A stretch of DNA of 64,000 bases from Orychophragmus violaceus. Lineage: Eukaryota; Streptophyta; Magnoliopsida; Brassicales; Brassicaceae. Positions 9,901 through 20,170 of the stretch are shown one piece after another. The stretch lies in NCBI GenBank assembly GCA_030180135.1, contig CM058239.1, positions 62,255,823 through 62,319,822 of the forward strand, written 5' to 3'. A program made the translations under genes and the position numbers. The notes under the pieces are model-generated. The model ran no database searches. It saw only the letters and a program-made list of their open reading frames with translations, and was not told the DNA's origin. Positions within the stretch are counted from its first letter, which is position 1; every line of letters begins with the position of its first letter.

Positions 9901-11223
9901 TATGGAGAAGACTATACAGACACTTTTGCACCAGTGGCTAAACTTCATACAGTGAGAGTCACCTTGAGCTTAGCCACAAACCTCTCATGGAATCTATGGC
10001 AAATGGATGTGAAGAATGCTTTTCTACAAGGTGAACTTGAAGAGGAAGTGTATATGACTCCACCACCAGGATTGAAGCACTTGTGTAAAGATGGTGAGGT
10101 ATTGAGGCTGAGAAGGGCAATTTATGGCTTGAAGCAATCACCAAGGGCATGGTACCATAAGCTTAGTCACACTCTTATGGACCATGGCTTCAAGAAGTCT
10201 CAATCTGATCATACATTGTTCACGCTTCAAAGTGCTCAAGGAATTGTGGTGGTTCTGATTTATGTGGATGATTTGATTATCACAGGAAGTGATAATGATG
10301 GGATTCAATCCACAAAGGCTTTCCTCAAGAGTTCCTTTGATATTAAAGACCTTGGAGAGTTGAAGTACTTCTTGGGCATTGAAGTTTGCAGATTCAATGA
10401 TGGATTGTTTCTGTCCCAAAGGAAGTATGTTAAGGACTTGTTGACAGAAACAAGTATGCTTGATTGCAAGATTGCAAAGACTCCTCTTGAAGATGGCTAC
10501 CAAGTCAATAGAAAGGGGGAGAAATCAGATGAAGTCAAGTTCAAGGATGTCTCATTATATAGGAGGCTGGTTGGGAAGCTTATCTACCTCACTCTCACAA
10601 GACCAGACTTGTGCTTTGCTGTGAATCAAGTTAGTCAACATATGCAATCACCCACAGTGTATCATTGGAGTTTGATTGAGAGGATACTCAGATATCTCAA
10701 AGGATCAACTGGACAAGGCATTTGGATGGGTAAGAATGATAGCACAGAAATTGTTGGCTATTGTGATGCAGATTGGGCTGGTGATAAGAGTGATAGGAGA
10801 TCAACAACCGGCTATTGTACCTTCATTGGAGGCAACTTGGTAACCTGGAAGACAAAGAAGCAGAAGGTGGTATCTTGTTCTAGTGCTGAAGCTGAGTATA
10901 GGGCAATGAGGAAGCTTGCAACCGAGTTGACATGGCTGAAAGCTTTGCTTAAGGACTTTGGCATAGAGCAATCAAGTCCAATCACCTTCCATTGTGACAA
11001 CCAGGCTGCTATTCACATTGCAACCAACTCAGTGTTTCATGAGAGAACAAAACACATTGAGATTGATTGTCACAAGGTAAGGGAGAAGATTGAAGATGGA
11101 ACCATTCTGCCTTGTTACACAAAGAGTGAAGATCAACTTGCAGATATCTTCACAAAGGCTGCTAGTCTCAAGGTTTGCACTCATGTCTTTGGCAAACTAG
11201 GGCTGGTGGCTATTCATGATTAG
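6973..11223 (+). CDS. Copia gag-pol polyprotein of B1
   Basis: 1416-aa single-frame polyprotein. Gag comes first (residues ~15-240, with the plant-type VVLKGINYRTW start and a lysine- and glutamate-rich insert at ~45-65). Then follow zinc knuckle CX2CX4HX4C at 241-254, protease DSGAS at 339, GAG-pre-integrase HARLGHPH near 455, integrase D523, D585, E621 (DD35E), reverse transcriptase YVDDL at 1097-1101, and RNase H with its first Asp near 1265. The protease-integrase-RT-RNase H order defines Ty1/copia. No stop or frameshift separates gag from pol, so the gag excess needed for particles would have to come from RNA processing or proteolysis. The ATG at 6973 is chosen because it lies right after the leader and matches the start of B2. 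The exact copia lineage was not determined. Confidence 0.97.
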   Translation: MEDSVHISSSLRPTVIPVVLKGINYRTWQRTIKTAICGRGLWDHILEDKTPTEEDETKKKDEDNKKAEAKWFQEDQLVLGFLQNSLDPSILEAYSHCETAKSLWDTLKKIYGDVSNLSRVYEVKRAISELKQEDHDFTKYLGKFSSAWSELEMLRPSTMNPKVLIERKEQDKIFGLLLNLNPVYNDAIMKILRETTLPDFEEVCSRIQKEEGNIGLFGGKGELLTANKAGLTPEEKKAAACDHCKRKGHSKDKCWILHPHLQPAKLKDSKAYANISKEAVNEQVSTSAQGGELALYTNTEYVRKSDLEDLIKAYTSKLSGISLFSHKLLAKTDHKLVVDSGASHHMISNAKLLENIKPALGKVTIADGQGIPIIGTGKLRLFNKESDAFYVSKFKSNLLSVKRITKDLNCNVIFGPNEVCFQDIKNGQVIGRGGTQDELYLLEDTSSTNPVSSAFKSCFAFNQNVLWHARLGHPHARALNLMLPNVNFDHSTCEACILGKHCRTIFPKSTTIYEHCFDLVHSDVWTSPCLSRDRNKYFVTFIDEKSKYTWVTLLPSKDRVFDAFLNFQNYVTNQFNAKIKVFRSDNGGEYTSQRFKAHLNKYGILHQTSCPHTPQQNGVAERKNRHLMEVARSMMFHTNVPKRFWGDAVLAACYLINRIPTRVLQDISPYEVLNKTKPFIEHLRVFGCVCFVYISGDQRNKLDAKSTRCMFLGYSTTQKGYKCFDPSNNRTYVSRDVKFIEGQRYYEKKDWEGLKDLSRSPSDLATSLKYLLDHLGNDTPRPEEPKTTTQEAQQEDTEPATHTNEPAEAQEDTLPQDQNQVDLDMNEDEMVYQEAVGNEEVVDQQVQQLRRSTREKKDPSEWMKTRVFYNNQAVAHPSQSTCSIDLLPSSHKAFLGKIELNQVPKTYEEAEGIKVWMDAVKDEKEAMERNHTWIVEKLPKRKKTVSSKWVFTIKYKSNGDIERYKARLVARGFTQTYGEDYTDTFAPVAKLHTVRVTLSLATNLSWNLWQMDVKNAFLQGELEEEVYMTPPPGLKHLCKDGEVLRLRRAIYGLKQSPRAWYHKLSHTLMDHGFKKSQSDHTLFTLQSAQGIVVVLIYVDDLIITGSDNDGIQSTKAFLKSSFDIKDLGELKYFLGIEVCRFNDGLFLSQRKYVKDLLTETSMLDCKIAKTPLEDGYQVNRKGEKSDEVKFKDVSLYRRLVGKLIYLTLTRPDLCFAVNQVSQHMQSPTVYHWSLIERILRYLKGSTGQGIWMGKNDSTEIVGYCDADWAGDKSDRRSTTGYCTFIGGNLVTWKTKKQKVVSCSSAEAEYRAMRKLATELTWLKALLKDFGIEQSSPITFHCDNQAAIHIATNSVFHERTKHIEIDCHKVREKIEDGTILPCYTKSEDQLADIFTKAASLKVCTHVFGKLGLVAIHD

Positions 11224-11248
11224 AACTCTCCTGATTCATGAGCAGCAT

Positions 11249-11312
11249 ACTCTTTTTCCCTTGATGTGGTTTTGTCCCAAGTGGTTTTCCACATCAAGGT
11301 TTTTAATGAGGT
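11249..11312 (+). ncRNA. Conserved 3' hairpin motif of B1
   Basis: 11-bp perfect stem (11259-11269 with 11289-11299) and a 19-nt loop TTTTGTCCCAAGTGGTTTT between ACTCTTTTTC and GGTTTTTAATGAGGT. Here the motif lies wholly downstream of the pol stop, unlike family A. Arms are CCTTGATGTGG/CCACATCAAGG, different from family A but equally complementary. Confidence 0.75.
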
Positions 11313-11366
11313 GTTGCCATGATCATTCCAAGTTCAGTCTTTAGGGTGATTCCAAAGTCTGAACTT

Positions 11367-11375
11367 GAGGGGGAG
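11367..11375 (+). promoter_or_regulatory. Polypurine tract of B1
   Basis: GAGGGGGAG abutting the 3' LTR; plus-strand primer. Confidence 0.9.
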
Positions 11376-11806
11376 TATTGATCATGATGAAGACAAATGT
11401 GTTAAGCTTGTGCATTATCACAAAATGCACAAGTCTTGCACATTTGATAATGTGCAAACTAAGGGACATTATGTGATGTTAAGAGGCGCCAAACTTACCT
11501 AAGGAGTTCAAGACTCGGTTTAAACAAGCAGAGGACCGTTGGAGCTTAAGAGAAGAATCAAAGGGTGTGGACCACAAATGGGACCACTCTCTCTCTCCTC
11601 TTCAGCGGATCAGAAGCTTGTCTTGTAGCTCAGTTTGTCTCTTTGCTTCTTTAGGTTAAACAAGTCTCTAATGTTCCCCATATATATGTGTAAAACAACC
11701 AGAAATGAATTAAGGGGTTTTTGGTATCTTATTCTCTCCTCTCTCTTGCGCCACTTTCTGCTCAAGAACCCTAATTCTCTCAATGTTCATACTCTAAAAA
11801 CTATCA
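11376..11806 (+). repeat. 3' LTR of B1
   Basis: 431 bp, same as the 5' LTR by eye. Followed by AGCAT and the satellite. Confidence 0.96.
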
Positions 11807-12447
11807 AGCATGTTATACAAGTTTATGTTCTTTGAATCACCCCTAAGTAACCATAATAAAAGACTATAAAGAATATTTGATCTTCTAAAAGGCCCTATGA
11901 GAATCTTAAAAAAAAAAACTTTGCAACCAAAACTTCTTGAAACATATATGTCATTGATTGAAGAATTTAGGTGATGTAAGACAACTATAAGTAAGTTTAT
12001 GTATGCTCAGAAAGGTAGAATGAGAAGCATGTTATACAAGTTGTTGTTCCTTTCAATCACCCCCAAGTAACACTACTAAGAGACTAGAAAGAAACTTTGA
12101 TCTTGTAAAAGGCTCTATGACAATCCTAAAAAAACTTTGTAACCAAAACTTCTTGAAACATATATGTCATGGATTAAAGAATTTAGGTGATGTAAGACAA
12201 CTATAAGTAAGTTTTCGTATGCTACTAAAGGTAGAATGAGAAGCATGTTATACAAGTTTATGTTATTTGAATCACCCCTAAGTAACCATAATAAAAGACT
12301 ATAAAGAATCTTTGATCTTCTAAAAGGCCCTATGAGAATCTTAAAAAAACAACTTTGCAACCAAAACTTCTTGAAACATATATGTCATGGATTGAAGAAT
12401 TTAGGTGATGTAAGACAACTATAAGTAAGTTTATGTATGCTCAGAAA
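11807..12447. repeat. 217-bp satellite block between B1 and C1
   Basis: Just under three monomers, mixing the common type and the diverged type II (11810-11990 and 12240-12420). The variant dimer with ggctctatgacaatcc followed by ttttcgtatgctactaaagg recurs at about 18020, 26180 and 30520. Ends with AGAAA (12443-12447), the target duplication of C1. Confidence 0.92.
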
Positions 12448-13568
12448 TGTTGGAATTTCAGATACATCCATGGGGATGATCTGAGAAACAAGTCTGGCTC
12501 AAGAGAATGAGGTAGAGTAGAAGAAACAAGCCTTAGACCCAATTAGGGTTCTTAAGGCGCTAGAGAGAGAGTATTAGGGTTTGCGGTTAAAGAAGGAAAC
12601 AAAAGCTATTCTACCTCAAACAAATGAACACTTAAGCTATATGAAAATGTTATCCAAGAGCTTAACATCACATAGGATTGTTTACTCATGATAATGGATG
12701 ACAAATCAGTAATTAGCTAAGAGGTGTTCTAAGAAGAAAGAAAAGGAAAACATGTAAGAGCTTTATAAACCGAGAGACTCTCACACTTGGATTAGTTATG
12801 GAAGAACTATCCAAGTGTGGATTTGGGACTGCCTTAGCAGCCCAACCATGCTCTTACATGAGTCTACATTGTGTCTTGTTGAAGATCACAATGAGATTAA
12901 AAGGGAAAGAAACCGCAAGAACAAAACTAAAGGAAATAGAGAAAGACTTAAGAGAGAATATCAAGTATCTTGTTGATTACTTGTGAGTGAATTAGCAAAG
13001 CTCTACAATGGCGTGGGACTCTCTTTTATAGAGATACAATTAGGTTAAGACCACAATAAACAACTCATTAAATCACAGCCATTGAATAAGAGGAGGGAGA
13101 TTCGGATTTGAATTGGATGGTTGGATCTTCTTCTTCCATTTGAAGTCTTGTGTCTTCTTGTGCTGATAGTGACATCTCTCTTCCCTTCCTTGGCGTGATG
13201 TAGGTCTGGAGAGAGAGAGTCCACGCTTCCAAGAGTGATAGTGACTTGTCTTCACTCTTGTTCAGCCCTTAACTCAACATGTGACCTTCTTGTTTAACTC
13301 TTGTTTAACATCCGAGATATGCATCTGATTATGCCCCACTTTTGCACATTGAATCCATCATCTTATTATCATCTGGCCCTGACTTTGCACAGACCATTTT
13401 GTGCCCCAACTTTGCACAATCTTCTTCAAGGAGTGTTGCTTGGATAACACTCTTTTCTTGCTTGTGGAACCACCTCTTTTCTTGTGGAACACTTCTTCTT
13501 GCTTTGTTTAGGACTGAGGCTCAGCTTCTTCAGCCTCTCCTCATCCCATTTACTCCTCCTCTCTAATA
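12448..13568 (-). repeat. 3' LTR of C1
   Basis: 1121 bp. Contains three copies of a CCCC-(n)-ACTTTGCACA motif (about 13334, 13375 and 13404) upstream of the TATA element, probably U3 repeats. Same as 15710-16830 by eye. Confidence 0.95.
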
Positions 13569-13576
13569 CTCCCCCG
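13569..13576 (-). promoter_or_regulatory. Polypurine tract of C1
   Basis: On the minus strand GGGGGAG directly precedes the LTR start TATTAG, as in the autonomous copia elements. Confidence 0.8.
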
Positions 13577-13650
13577 CAAGCTTGGTCGTCGGGACTCCAA
13601 AAGACCAAAGGGAGAAGAGGACCAAAGGCCAAGCTTGGAGCGGTTGAACT

Positions 13651-13715
13651 ACCTCATTAAAAACCTCCTTAAGTAAAACCTCTTGGGATAAAACCTTAAG
13701 GAGGACAAAAAGAGT
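13651..13715 (-). ncRNA. Conserved 3' hairpin motif of C1
   Basis: Same motif as in the copia elements, on the minus strand. A 10-bp stem (13664-13673 with 13695-13704) encloses 21 nt containing TTTTATCCCAAGAGGTTTT, flanked by ACTCTTTTT and GGTTTTTAATGAGGT. The arm sequence CCTCCTTAAG/CTTAAGGAGG is different from families A and B yet fully complementary. Confidence 0.72.
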
Positions 13716-15160
13716 ATAGTAACCTACTCAAGATGTAACTTGACCTTGGCTTCATCTAAACTCACGGCTCACTTCTTTCTCCAACTCTTCCTTTCCTTAG
13801 CATTCCTTGGTTTGATCTCTTCTTGATATGAACTTCTTTGATCTTTGTTGTGTCTTTTGAAACTTGGACTCTATAGTGCTCCGGTCTTTAACCCCAACAT
13901 TGATAATCCTTCTCTTCCTGAGTTGAACTTCAAGTTGGTCTCATCTTCCTCTTGGAAAGACTTCAAGACTTGCGGATGCTCCTCATAGCTCCTTCACTTT
14001 CTAATGCTCCTCAAGCATGTCTTTATCTTTTCCTTCAACACAAAGGTTTAAAGGAAAAATGTTAAGTGTGTGCAAGACATTTAGAACATTAGCTAAGCAT
14101 TAACCTTAATGTTTAGAAACGTTTTGAGTATTAGTTTTAAAACGTTTTTGAATTGAAACACATGATCACAACAAGATACTTAAGAGAAAACAAGTCTAAA
14201 ACGTTTTGAGAATTGAGTTTAAAACATTTTGACTTTGAAAAACAATCATAATCAAGAGAACTCATAAGATGGAAGCTTAATGAAAATGAAAAAGGAGGTT
14301 TTAGAAGTAGCCTGATTTCTTGTTGCGGTTGGGAGTGATTGAATGTTTGCCTTGTTGGAACATAACCATGACTGATCCAACAAGCTCCCCCGCACCCTTG
14401 AATGGCTCTTCACCATGTATACACAGCTTGTACAACTCCTTGTACAGCTTCTTTGAACAAGGCCTCTTCCTTCTTTGAATGGACAGCTTGTAAACCGCCT
14501 TCTTCTTTGGGAAGATCCTTGAACCTTGAGCTCATCCACCAGCTGACTTCCAACTCGGTTATGGCTCCAACAACATGAGGATTTCAGTTGATCCACAACT
14601 CCATGAGGATTTAGGTTAACCCACAACCAAATGAGGATTTCAGTTTATCCACAACTCCTTGAGTTCACTGGTTTTGTTGGAGACTTCTTCAGCTCCTCAA
14701 CCACACAACTCCAATAACATCAGTTTGAACCGCCACTTAGAGTATGCATCCTCTTTTTGTGACTGATCCTCACTGCTAACAGCTCTTCATTCCTCCTAAG
14801 AACACCAAGAACAAACACATAACAATTCTCAAGCAACACAAGTCTGGCCAGAACCATGAGCTTGATTAAGTTTCTGTGAAAGAAAAAGAATGGGCTCTTT
14901 AGGAGTGAATTTTGAGAGAGATAATAAGAAAAGAAAAGAAAAATGAAGAATGGGAGAATGGATGACACAACTCAGATTTAAGAGTGTGTGCATCAGAGTA
15001 TAAAGGAGTTTGAGAGTGAGAGAGAATGAGAATGTGATTTTGGAAGACAAAGCTCAGATTTAAGAGTATGTGAGCCAAAATCAGAGTATAAGAGAGTATG
15101 GGAGTTTGAAAAGAAAAAAAAAAAGAATGAAATGAAAAGAAAAATGTTTCAGGTTCAGGG

Positions 15161-15405
15161 ACTAAGTTGTGCTTAGTTTAACTCAGAAACTTATGTGTTT
15201 AAGGTTCAGGGACTGAGTGTGTTTCTCAGTTTAACTCATAAACAACCACATGAAAAAGAACCAGAGAAGTTAAGAGTGAAAGAAGTAATGATGTGCTCTT
15301 ACACTTCTCTGATTTTTTTCTCAACAAGAACTTGTTGTCTCCCAAAGACAAATGGAGCAACAAGCAGAACGTCAATGGTTCAGGGACTGAGGGTTTACTC
15401 TCAGT
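15161..15405 (-). ncRNA. Three leader hairpins of C1
   Basis: Six-bp stems at 15161-15166/15172-15177 (ACTAAG/CTTAGT), 15212-15217/15225-15230 (ACTGAG/CTCAGT) and 15386-15391/15400-15405 (ACTGAG/CTCAGT), each followed in sense by CCCTGAACC or close variants. They lie in the 5' leader between the primer-binding site and the rest of the interior, where packaging and dimerisation signals are found in other retroelements. Function is inferred. Confidence 0.5.
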
Positions 15406-15697
15406 TTGACTCATGACAAAGAGAATGGCACCAAGTGAACTGAGCTTGGTCCATTTAAAACAATGCGGAAGCAAGACCGAGAGATAAGAGTGAAAGAAGC
15501 AAAGATGTGCTCTTACTCTCTCTGGTTTTTCATCAACAACTTGTTAACTCTCAAGGAAGGTAGAGCAACAAGTTTTGATGGTTAGGATCCAAGAAAAACA
15601 GAAGCTTGGTCCTCTTAAAACATTGCGGAAGCAAAACACTTAACAAGACAGATTTTGCTCTCTATCTTGAAACAACTTTGAGCCAACAACTTGTGTG

Positions 15698-15709
15698 GCT
15701 CTGATACCA
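15698..15709 (-). promoter_or_regulatory. Primer-binding site of C1
   Basis: Reverse complement of TGGTATCAGAGC, adjoining the 5' LTR (15710-16830). The same initiator-tRNA site as the copia elements. Confidence 0.92.
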
Positions 15710-16830
15710 TGTTGGAATTTCAGATACATCCATGGGGATGATCTGAGAAACAAGTCTGGCTCAAGAGAATGAGGTAGAGTAGAAGAAACAAGCCTTAGAC
15801 CCAATTAGGGTTCTTAAGGCGCTAGAGAGAGAGTATTAGGGTTTGCGGTTAAAGAAGGAAACAAAAGCTATTCTACCTCAAACAAATGAACACTTAAGCT
15901 ATATGAAAATGTTATCCAAGAGCTTAACATCACATAGGATTGTTTACTCATGATAATGGATGACAAATCAGTAATTAGCTAAGAGGTGTTCTAAGAAGAA
16001 AGAAAAGGAAAACATGTAAGAGCTTTATAAACCGAGAGACTCTCACACTTGGATTAGTTATGGAAGAACTATCCAAGTGTGGATTTGGGACTGCCTTAGC
16101 AGCCCAACCATGCTCTTACATGAGTCTACATTGTGTCTTGTTGAAGATCACAATGAGATTAAAAGGGAAAGAAACCGCAAGAACAAAACTAAAGGAAATA
16201 GAGAAAGACTTAAGAGAGAATATCAAGTATCTTGTTGATTACTTGTGAGTGAATTAGCAAAGCTCTACAATGGCGTGGGACTCTCTTTTATAGAGATACA
16301 ATTAGGTTAAGACCACAATAAACAACTCATTAAATCACAGCCATTGAATAAGAGGAGGGAGATTCGGATTTGAATTGGATGGTTGGATCTTCTTCTTCCA
16401 TTTGAAGTCTTGTGTCTTCTTGTGCTGATAGTGACATCTCTCTTCCCTTCCTTGGCGTGATGTAGGTCTGGAGAGAGAGAGTCCACGCTTCCAAGAGTGA
16501 TAGTGACTTGTCTTCACTCTTGTTCAGCCCTTAACTCAACATGTGACCTTCTTGTTTAACTCTTGTTTAACATCCGAGATATGCATCTGATTATGCCCCA
16601 CTTTTGCACATTGAATCCATCATCTTATTATCATCTGGCCCTGACTTTGCACAGACCATTTTGTGCCCCAACTTTGCACAATCTTCTTCAAGGAGTGTTG
16701 CTTGGATAACACTCTTTTCTTGCTTGTGGAACCACCTCTTTTCTTGTGGAACACTTCTTCTTGCTTTGTTTAGGACTGAGGCTCAGCTTCTTCAGCCTCT
16801 CCTCATCCCATTTACTCCTCCTCTCTAATA
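15710..16830 (-). repeat. 5' LTR of C1
   Basis: 1121 bp, same by eye as 12448-13568. A TATAAAAG element lies at 16285-16292 on the minus strand. Followed by AGAAA and satellite. Confidence 0.95.
16285..16292 (-). promoter_or_regulatory. Probable TATA box of the C-family LTR promoter
   Basis: TATAAAAG on the minus strand, downstream of the ACTTTGCACA-type repeats. Would drive transcription leftwards through C1. Confidence 0.55.
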
Positions 16831-19427
16831 AGAAAGGTAGAATGAGAAGCATGTTATACAAGTTGTTGTTCCTTTCAATCACCCCCAAGTAACACTACTA
16901 AGAGACTAGAAAAAAACTTTGATCTTGTAAAAGGCCCTATGAGAATCCTAAAAATAACTTTGTAACCAAAACTTTTTGAAACATATATGTCATGGATTGA
17001 AGAATTTAGGTGATGTAAGACAACTATAAGTAAGTTTATGTATGCTCAGAAAGGTAGAAAGAGAAGCATGTTATACAAGTTGTTGTTCCTTTCAATCACC
17101 CCCAAGTAACACTACTAAGAGACTAGAAAGAAACTTTGATCTTGTAAAAGGCCCTATGAGAATCCTAAAAATAACTTTGTAACCAAAACTTTTTGAAACA
17201 TATATGTCATGGATTGAAGAATTTAGGTGATGTAAGACAACTATAAGTAAGTTTATGTATGCTCAGAAAGGTAGAATGAGAAGCATGTTATACAAGTTGT
17301 TGTTCCTTTCAATCACCCCCAAGTAACACTACTAAGAGACTAGAAAGAAACTTTGATCTTGTAAAAGGCCCTATGAGAATCCTAAAAATAACTTTGTAAC
17401 CAAAACTTTTTGAAACATATATGTCATGGATTGAAGAATTTAGGTGATGTAAGACAACTATAAGTAAGTTTATGTATGCTCAGAAAGGTAGAATGAGAAG
17501 CATGTTATACAAGTTGTTGTTCCTTTCAATCACCCCCAAGTAACACTACTAAGAGACTAGAAAGAAACTTTGATCTTGTAAAAGGCCCTATGAGAATCCT
17601 AAAAAAAACTTTGTAACCAAAACTTCTTGAAACATATATGTCATGGATTGAAGAATTTAGGTGATGTAAGACAACTATAAGTAAGTTTATGTATGCTCAG
17701 AAAGGTAGAATGAGAAGCATGTTATACAAGTTGTTGTTCCTTTCAATCACCCCCAAGTAACACTACTAAGAGACTAGAAAGAAACTTTGATCTTGTAAAA
17801 GGCCCTATGAGAATCCTAAAAATAACTTTGTAACCAAAACTTTTTGAAACATATATGTCATGGATTGAAGAATTTAGGTGATGTAGGACAACTATAAGTA
17901 AGTTTATGTATGCTCAGAAAGGTAGAATGAGAAGCATGTTATACAAGTTGTTGTTCCTTTCAATCACCCCCAAGTAACACTACTAAGAGACTAGAAAGAA
18001 ACTTTGATCTTGTAAAAGGCTCTATGACAATCCTAAAAAAACTTTGTAACCAAAACTTCTTGAAACATATATGTCATGGATTAAAGAATTTAGGTGATGT
18101 AAGACAACTATAAGTAAGTTTTCGTATGCTACTAAAGGTAGAATGAGAAGCATGTTATACAAGTTTATGTTCTTTGAATCACCCCTAAGTAACCATAATA
18201 AAAGACTATAAAGAATCTTTGATCTTCTAAAAGGCCCTATGAGAATCTTAAAAAAAAAACTTTGCAACCAAAACTTCTTGAAACATATATGTCATGGATT
18301 GAAGAATTTAGGTGATGTAAGACAACTATAAGTAAGTTTATGTATGCTCAGAAAGGTAGAATGAGAAGCATGTTATACAAGTTGTTGTTCCTTTCAATCA
18401 CCCCCAAGTAACACTACTAAGAGACTAGAAAAAAACTTTGATCTTGTAAAAGGCCCTATGAGAATCCTAAAAATAACTTTGTAACCAAAACTTTTTGAAA
18501 CATATATGTCATGGATTGAAGAATTTAGGTGATGTAAGACAACTATAAGTAAGTTTATGTATGCTCAGAAAGGTAGAATGAGAAGCATGTTATACAAGTT
18601 GTTGTTCCTTTCAATCACCCCCAAGTAACACTACTAAGAGACTAGAAAGAAACTTTGATCTTGTAAAAGGCCCTATGAGAATCCTAAAAAAAACTTTGTA
18701 ACCAAAACTTCTTGAAACATATATGTCATGGATTGAAGAATTTAGGTTATGTAAGACAACTATAAGTAAGTTTATGTATGCTCAGAAAGGTAGAATGAGA
18801 AGCATGTTATACAAGTTGTTGTTCCTTTCAATCACCCCCAAGTAACACTACTAAGAGACTAGAAAGAATCTTTGATCTTCTAAAAGGCCCTATGAGAATC
18901 TTAAAAAAAAAAACTTTGCAACCAAAACTTCTTGAAACATATATGTCATGGATTGAAGAATTTAGGTGATGTAAGACAACTATAAGTAAGTTTATGTATG
19001 CTCAGAAAGGTAGAATGAGAAGCATGTTATACAAGTTGTTGTTCCTTTCAATCACCCCCAAGTAACACTACTAAGAGACTAGAAAAAAACTTTGATCTTG
19101 TAAAAGGCCCTATGAGAATCCTAAAAAAAACTTTGTAACCAAAACTTTTTGAAACATATATGTCATGGATTGAAGAATTTAGGTGATGTAAGACAACTAT
19201 AAGTAAGTTTATGTATGCTCAGAAAGGTAAAATGAGAAGCATGTTATACAAGTTGTTGTTCCTTTCAATCACCCCCAAGTAACACTACTAAGAGACTAGA
19301 AAAAAACTTTGATCTTGTAAAAGGCCCTATGAGAATCCTAAAAATAACTTTGTAACCAAAACTTTTTGAAACATATATGTCATGGATTGAAGAATTTAGG
19401 TAATGTAAGACAACTATAAGTAAGTTT
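16831..19427. repeat. 217-bp satellite array (about 12 monomers)
   Basis: agaagcatg recurs at 17062, 17279, 17496 and 17713, giving an exact 217-bp spacing. Most monomers are the common type. A type-II monomer lies at about 18150-18330. A chimeric monomer at about 18800-18960 has a common-type first half and a type-II second half. The 17878-18760 stretch matches 26038-26920 and 30376-31250 in its variant order. Ends in AGTTT (19423-19427), the target duplication of A2. Confidence 0.95.
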
Positions 19428-19933
19428 TATTGAGAAGAAGATCCAAAGTGTGCAATATGATCAGTGTATTGAGTATTGAGATGAACACCTTAAGTGTTCA
19501 TATCAATTTGAAGTCCTTTGATCCGATCAGAAGAAGAAGAGGTAAATAAGTAAAAGGGAGAGAGTTTAATCTTATGGTTAAGTGGTAAAAGGATAAGTTA
19601 CCATTAACCAAGTCAAAGATCTTCTAGAAGCTTGACTCCACGGATGAACAGTACCAGGAGACAAGATTCAAATTCAAATGGAGATTCCCTTCCCTACTTG
19701 CTTCACCCTTTTGTCCAAAGGTGTCTTTAGAATTATTTTGTCATTAGAGTTTGAATTTGAAAGTAGTAGCCACGAAATTGAGTTAGTTTTTGTCTATATA
19801 TTCATTGTAAAATCAATAAGAAAAATACAGACTTGGGAAAACTTTTCCCTCATACTCCTCTTGTGCAATTCTTCTTCTTTCTTTCTCTCTTGCTAAATCT
19901 CTCATATAACTCTCTAATTCTCATATTCTTACA
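19428..19933 (+). repeat. 5' LTR of A2
   Basis: 506 bp, same by eye as the 3' LTR and as the A1 LTRs. TATA element near 19795-19801. Confidence 0.97.
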
Positions 19934-19945
19934 TGGTATCAGAGC
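19934..19945 (+). promoter_or_regulatory. Primer-binding site of A2
   Basis: TGGTATCAGAGC adjoining the 5' LTR. Confidence 0.93.
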
Positions 19946-20170
19946 TATAAGCTCCTGTACCTATTCATTTCCGCAATCTTGTTCTAAAACTCTGATTTTC
20001 TTGTTCTAAAATCTGTTCTTGAAAGTTTGTTCATGTTCTTGAAATTTTTAAGCTCTTAAGTCATTTCTTTGGGCTAGTTTACTCTTGTGTGTTTTCTCTG
20101 TGAATTGAGAACTCTCTTGTTTAGAATCTTGCCTTGAAAACTCCCTCCTTGCTACAAATCAGTCTCAGCA

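Larger units (their letters stand above)
6210..11806 (+). mobile_element. Copia LTR retrotransposon B1 (intact)
   Basis: 5597-bp Ty1/copia element with 431-bp LTRs (6210-6640, 11376-11806), target duplication AGCAT (6205-6209 and 11807-11811), primer-binding site, one uninterrupted gag-pol frame, 3' hairpin and polypurine tract. LTR ends are TATTGATC...CTATCA. The LTRs look identical by eye. It is a different family from A: its proteins are clearly homologous but diverged, and its LTR sequence differs. B2 is a second member. All parts needed for transposition are present, so it may be or recently have been active. Confidence 0.97.
13569..15709 (-). other. Non-coding interior of C1
   Basis: 2141 bp between the LTRs. 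From the primer-binding site inward it holds three small hairpins (15161-15177, 15212-15230 and 15386-15405 in plus coordinates), each next to ggttcaggg, i.e. CCCTGAACC in sense. A stretch near 14750-14840 resembles part of the D interior (sense ggtgttcttaggaggaatga; D has ggtgtttttaggtggaatga). The 3' hairpin is near 13651-13715. The longest frame (14252-14626, minus, 124 codons) shows no known domain. I see no sign of a functional protein. Confidence 0.8.
12448..16830 (-). mobile_element. Non-autonomous LTR retrotransposon C1
   Basis: 4383-bp element on the minus strand. It has 1121-bp LTRs (12448-13568, 15710-16830), target duplication AGAAA (12443-12447 and 16831-16835), a primer-binding site and a polypurine tract, all read on the minus strand. 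LTR ends are TATTAGAGAGGA...CCAACA. The 2.1-kb interior has no recognisable gag, protease, integrase, RT or RNase H. Long LTRs with a non-coding interior fit the LARD-like class. The copia-type primer-binding site, TA...CA ends and shared 3' hairpin suggest it uses copia proteins; this is an inference. Confidence 0.93.

Noticed and set aside
12115..12360. An 81-codon minus-strand frame repeated at 18022, 26182 and 30520
   Set aside because: It lies wholly in satellite DNA and recurs because one monomer pair recurs. No protein character beyond low-complexity hydrophobic residues.
14252..14626. 124-codon minus frame in C1, with a related 138-codon frame in C2 at 39007-39423
   Set aside because: Shared because the two are copies of the same element. 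Composition is rich in Ser, Arg and Cys without any known domain, and the frame ends differ between copies.
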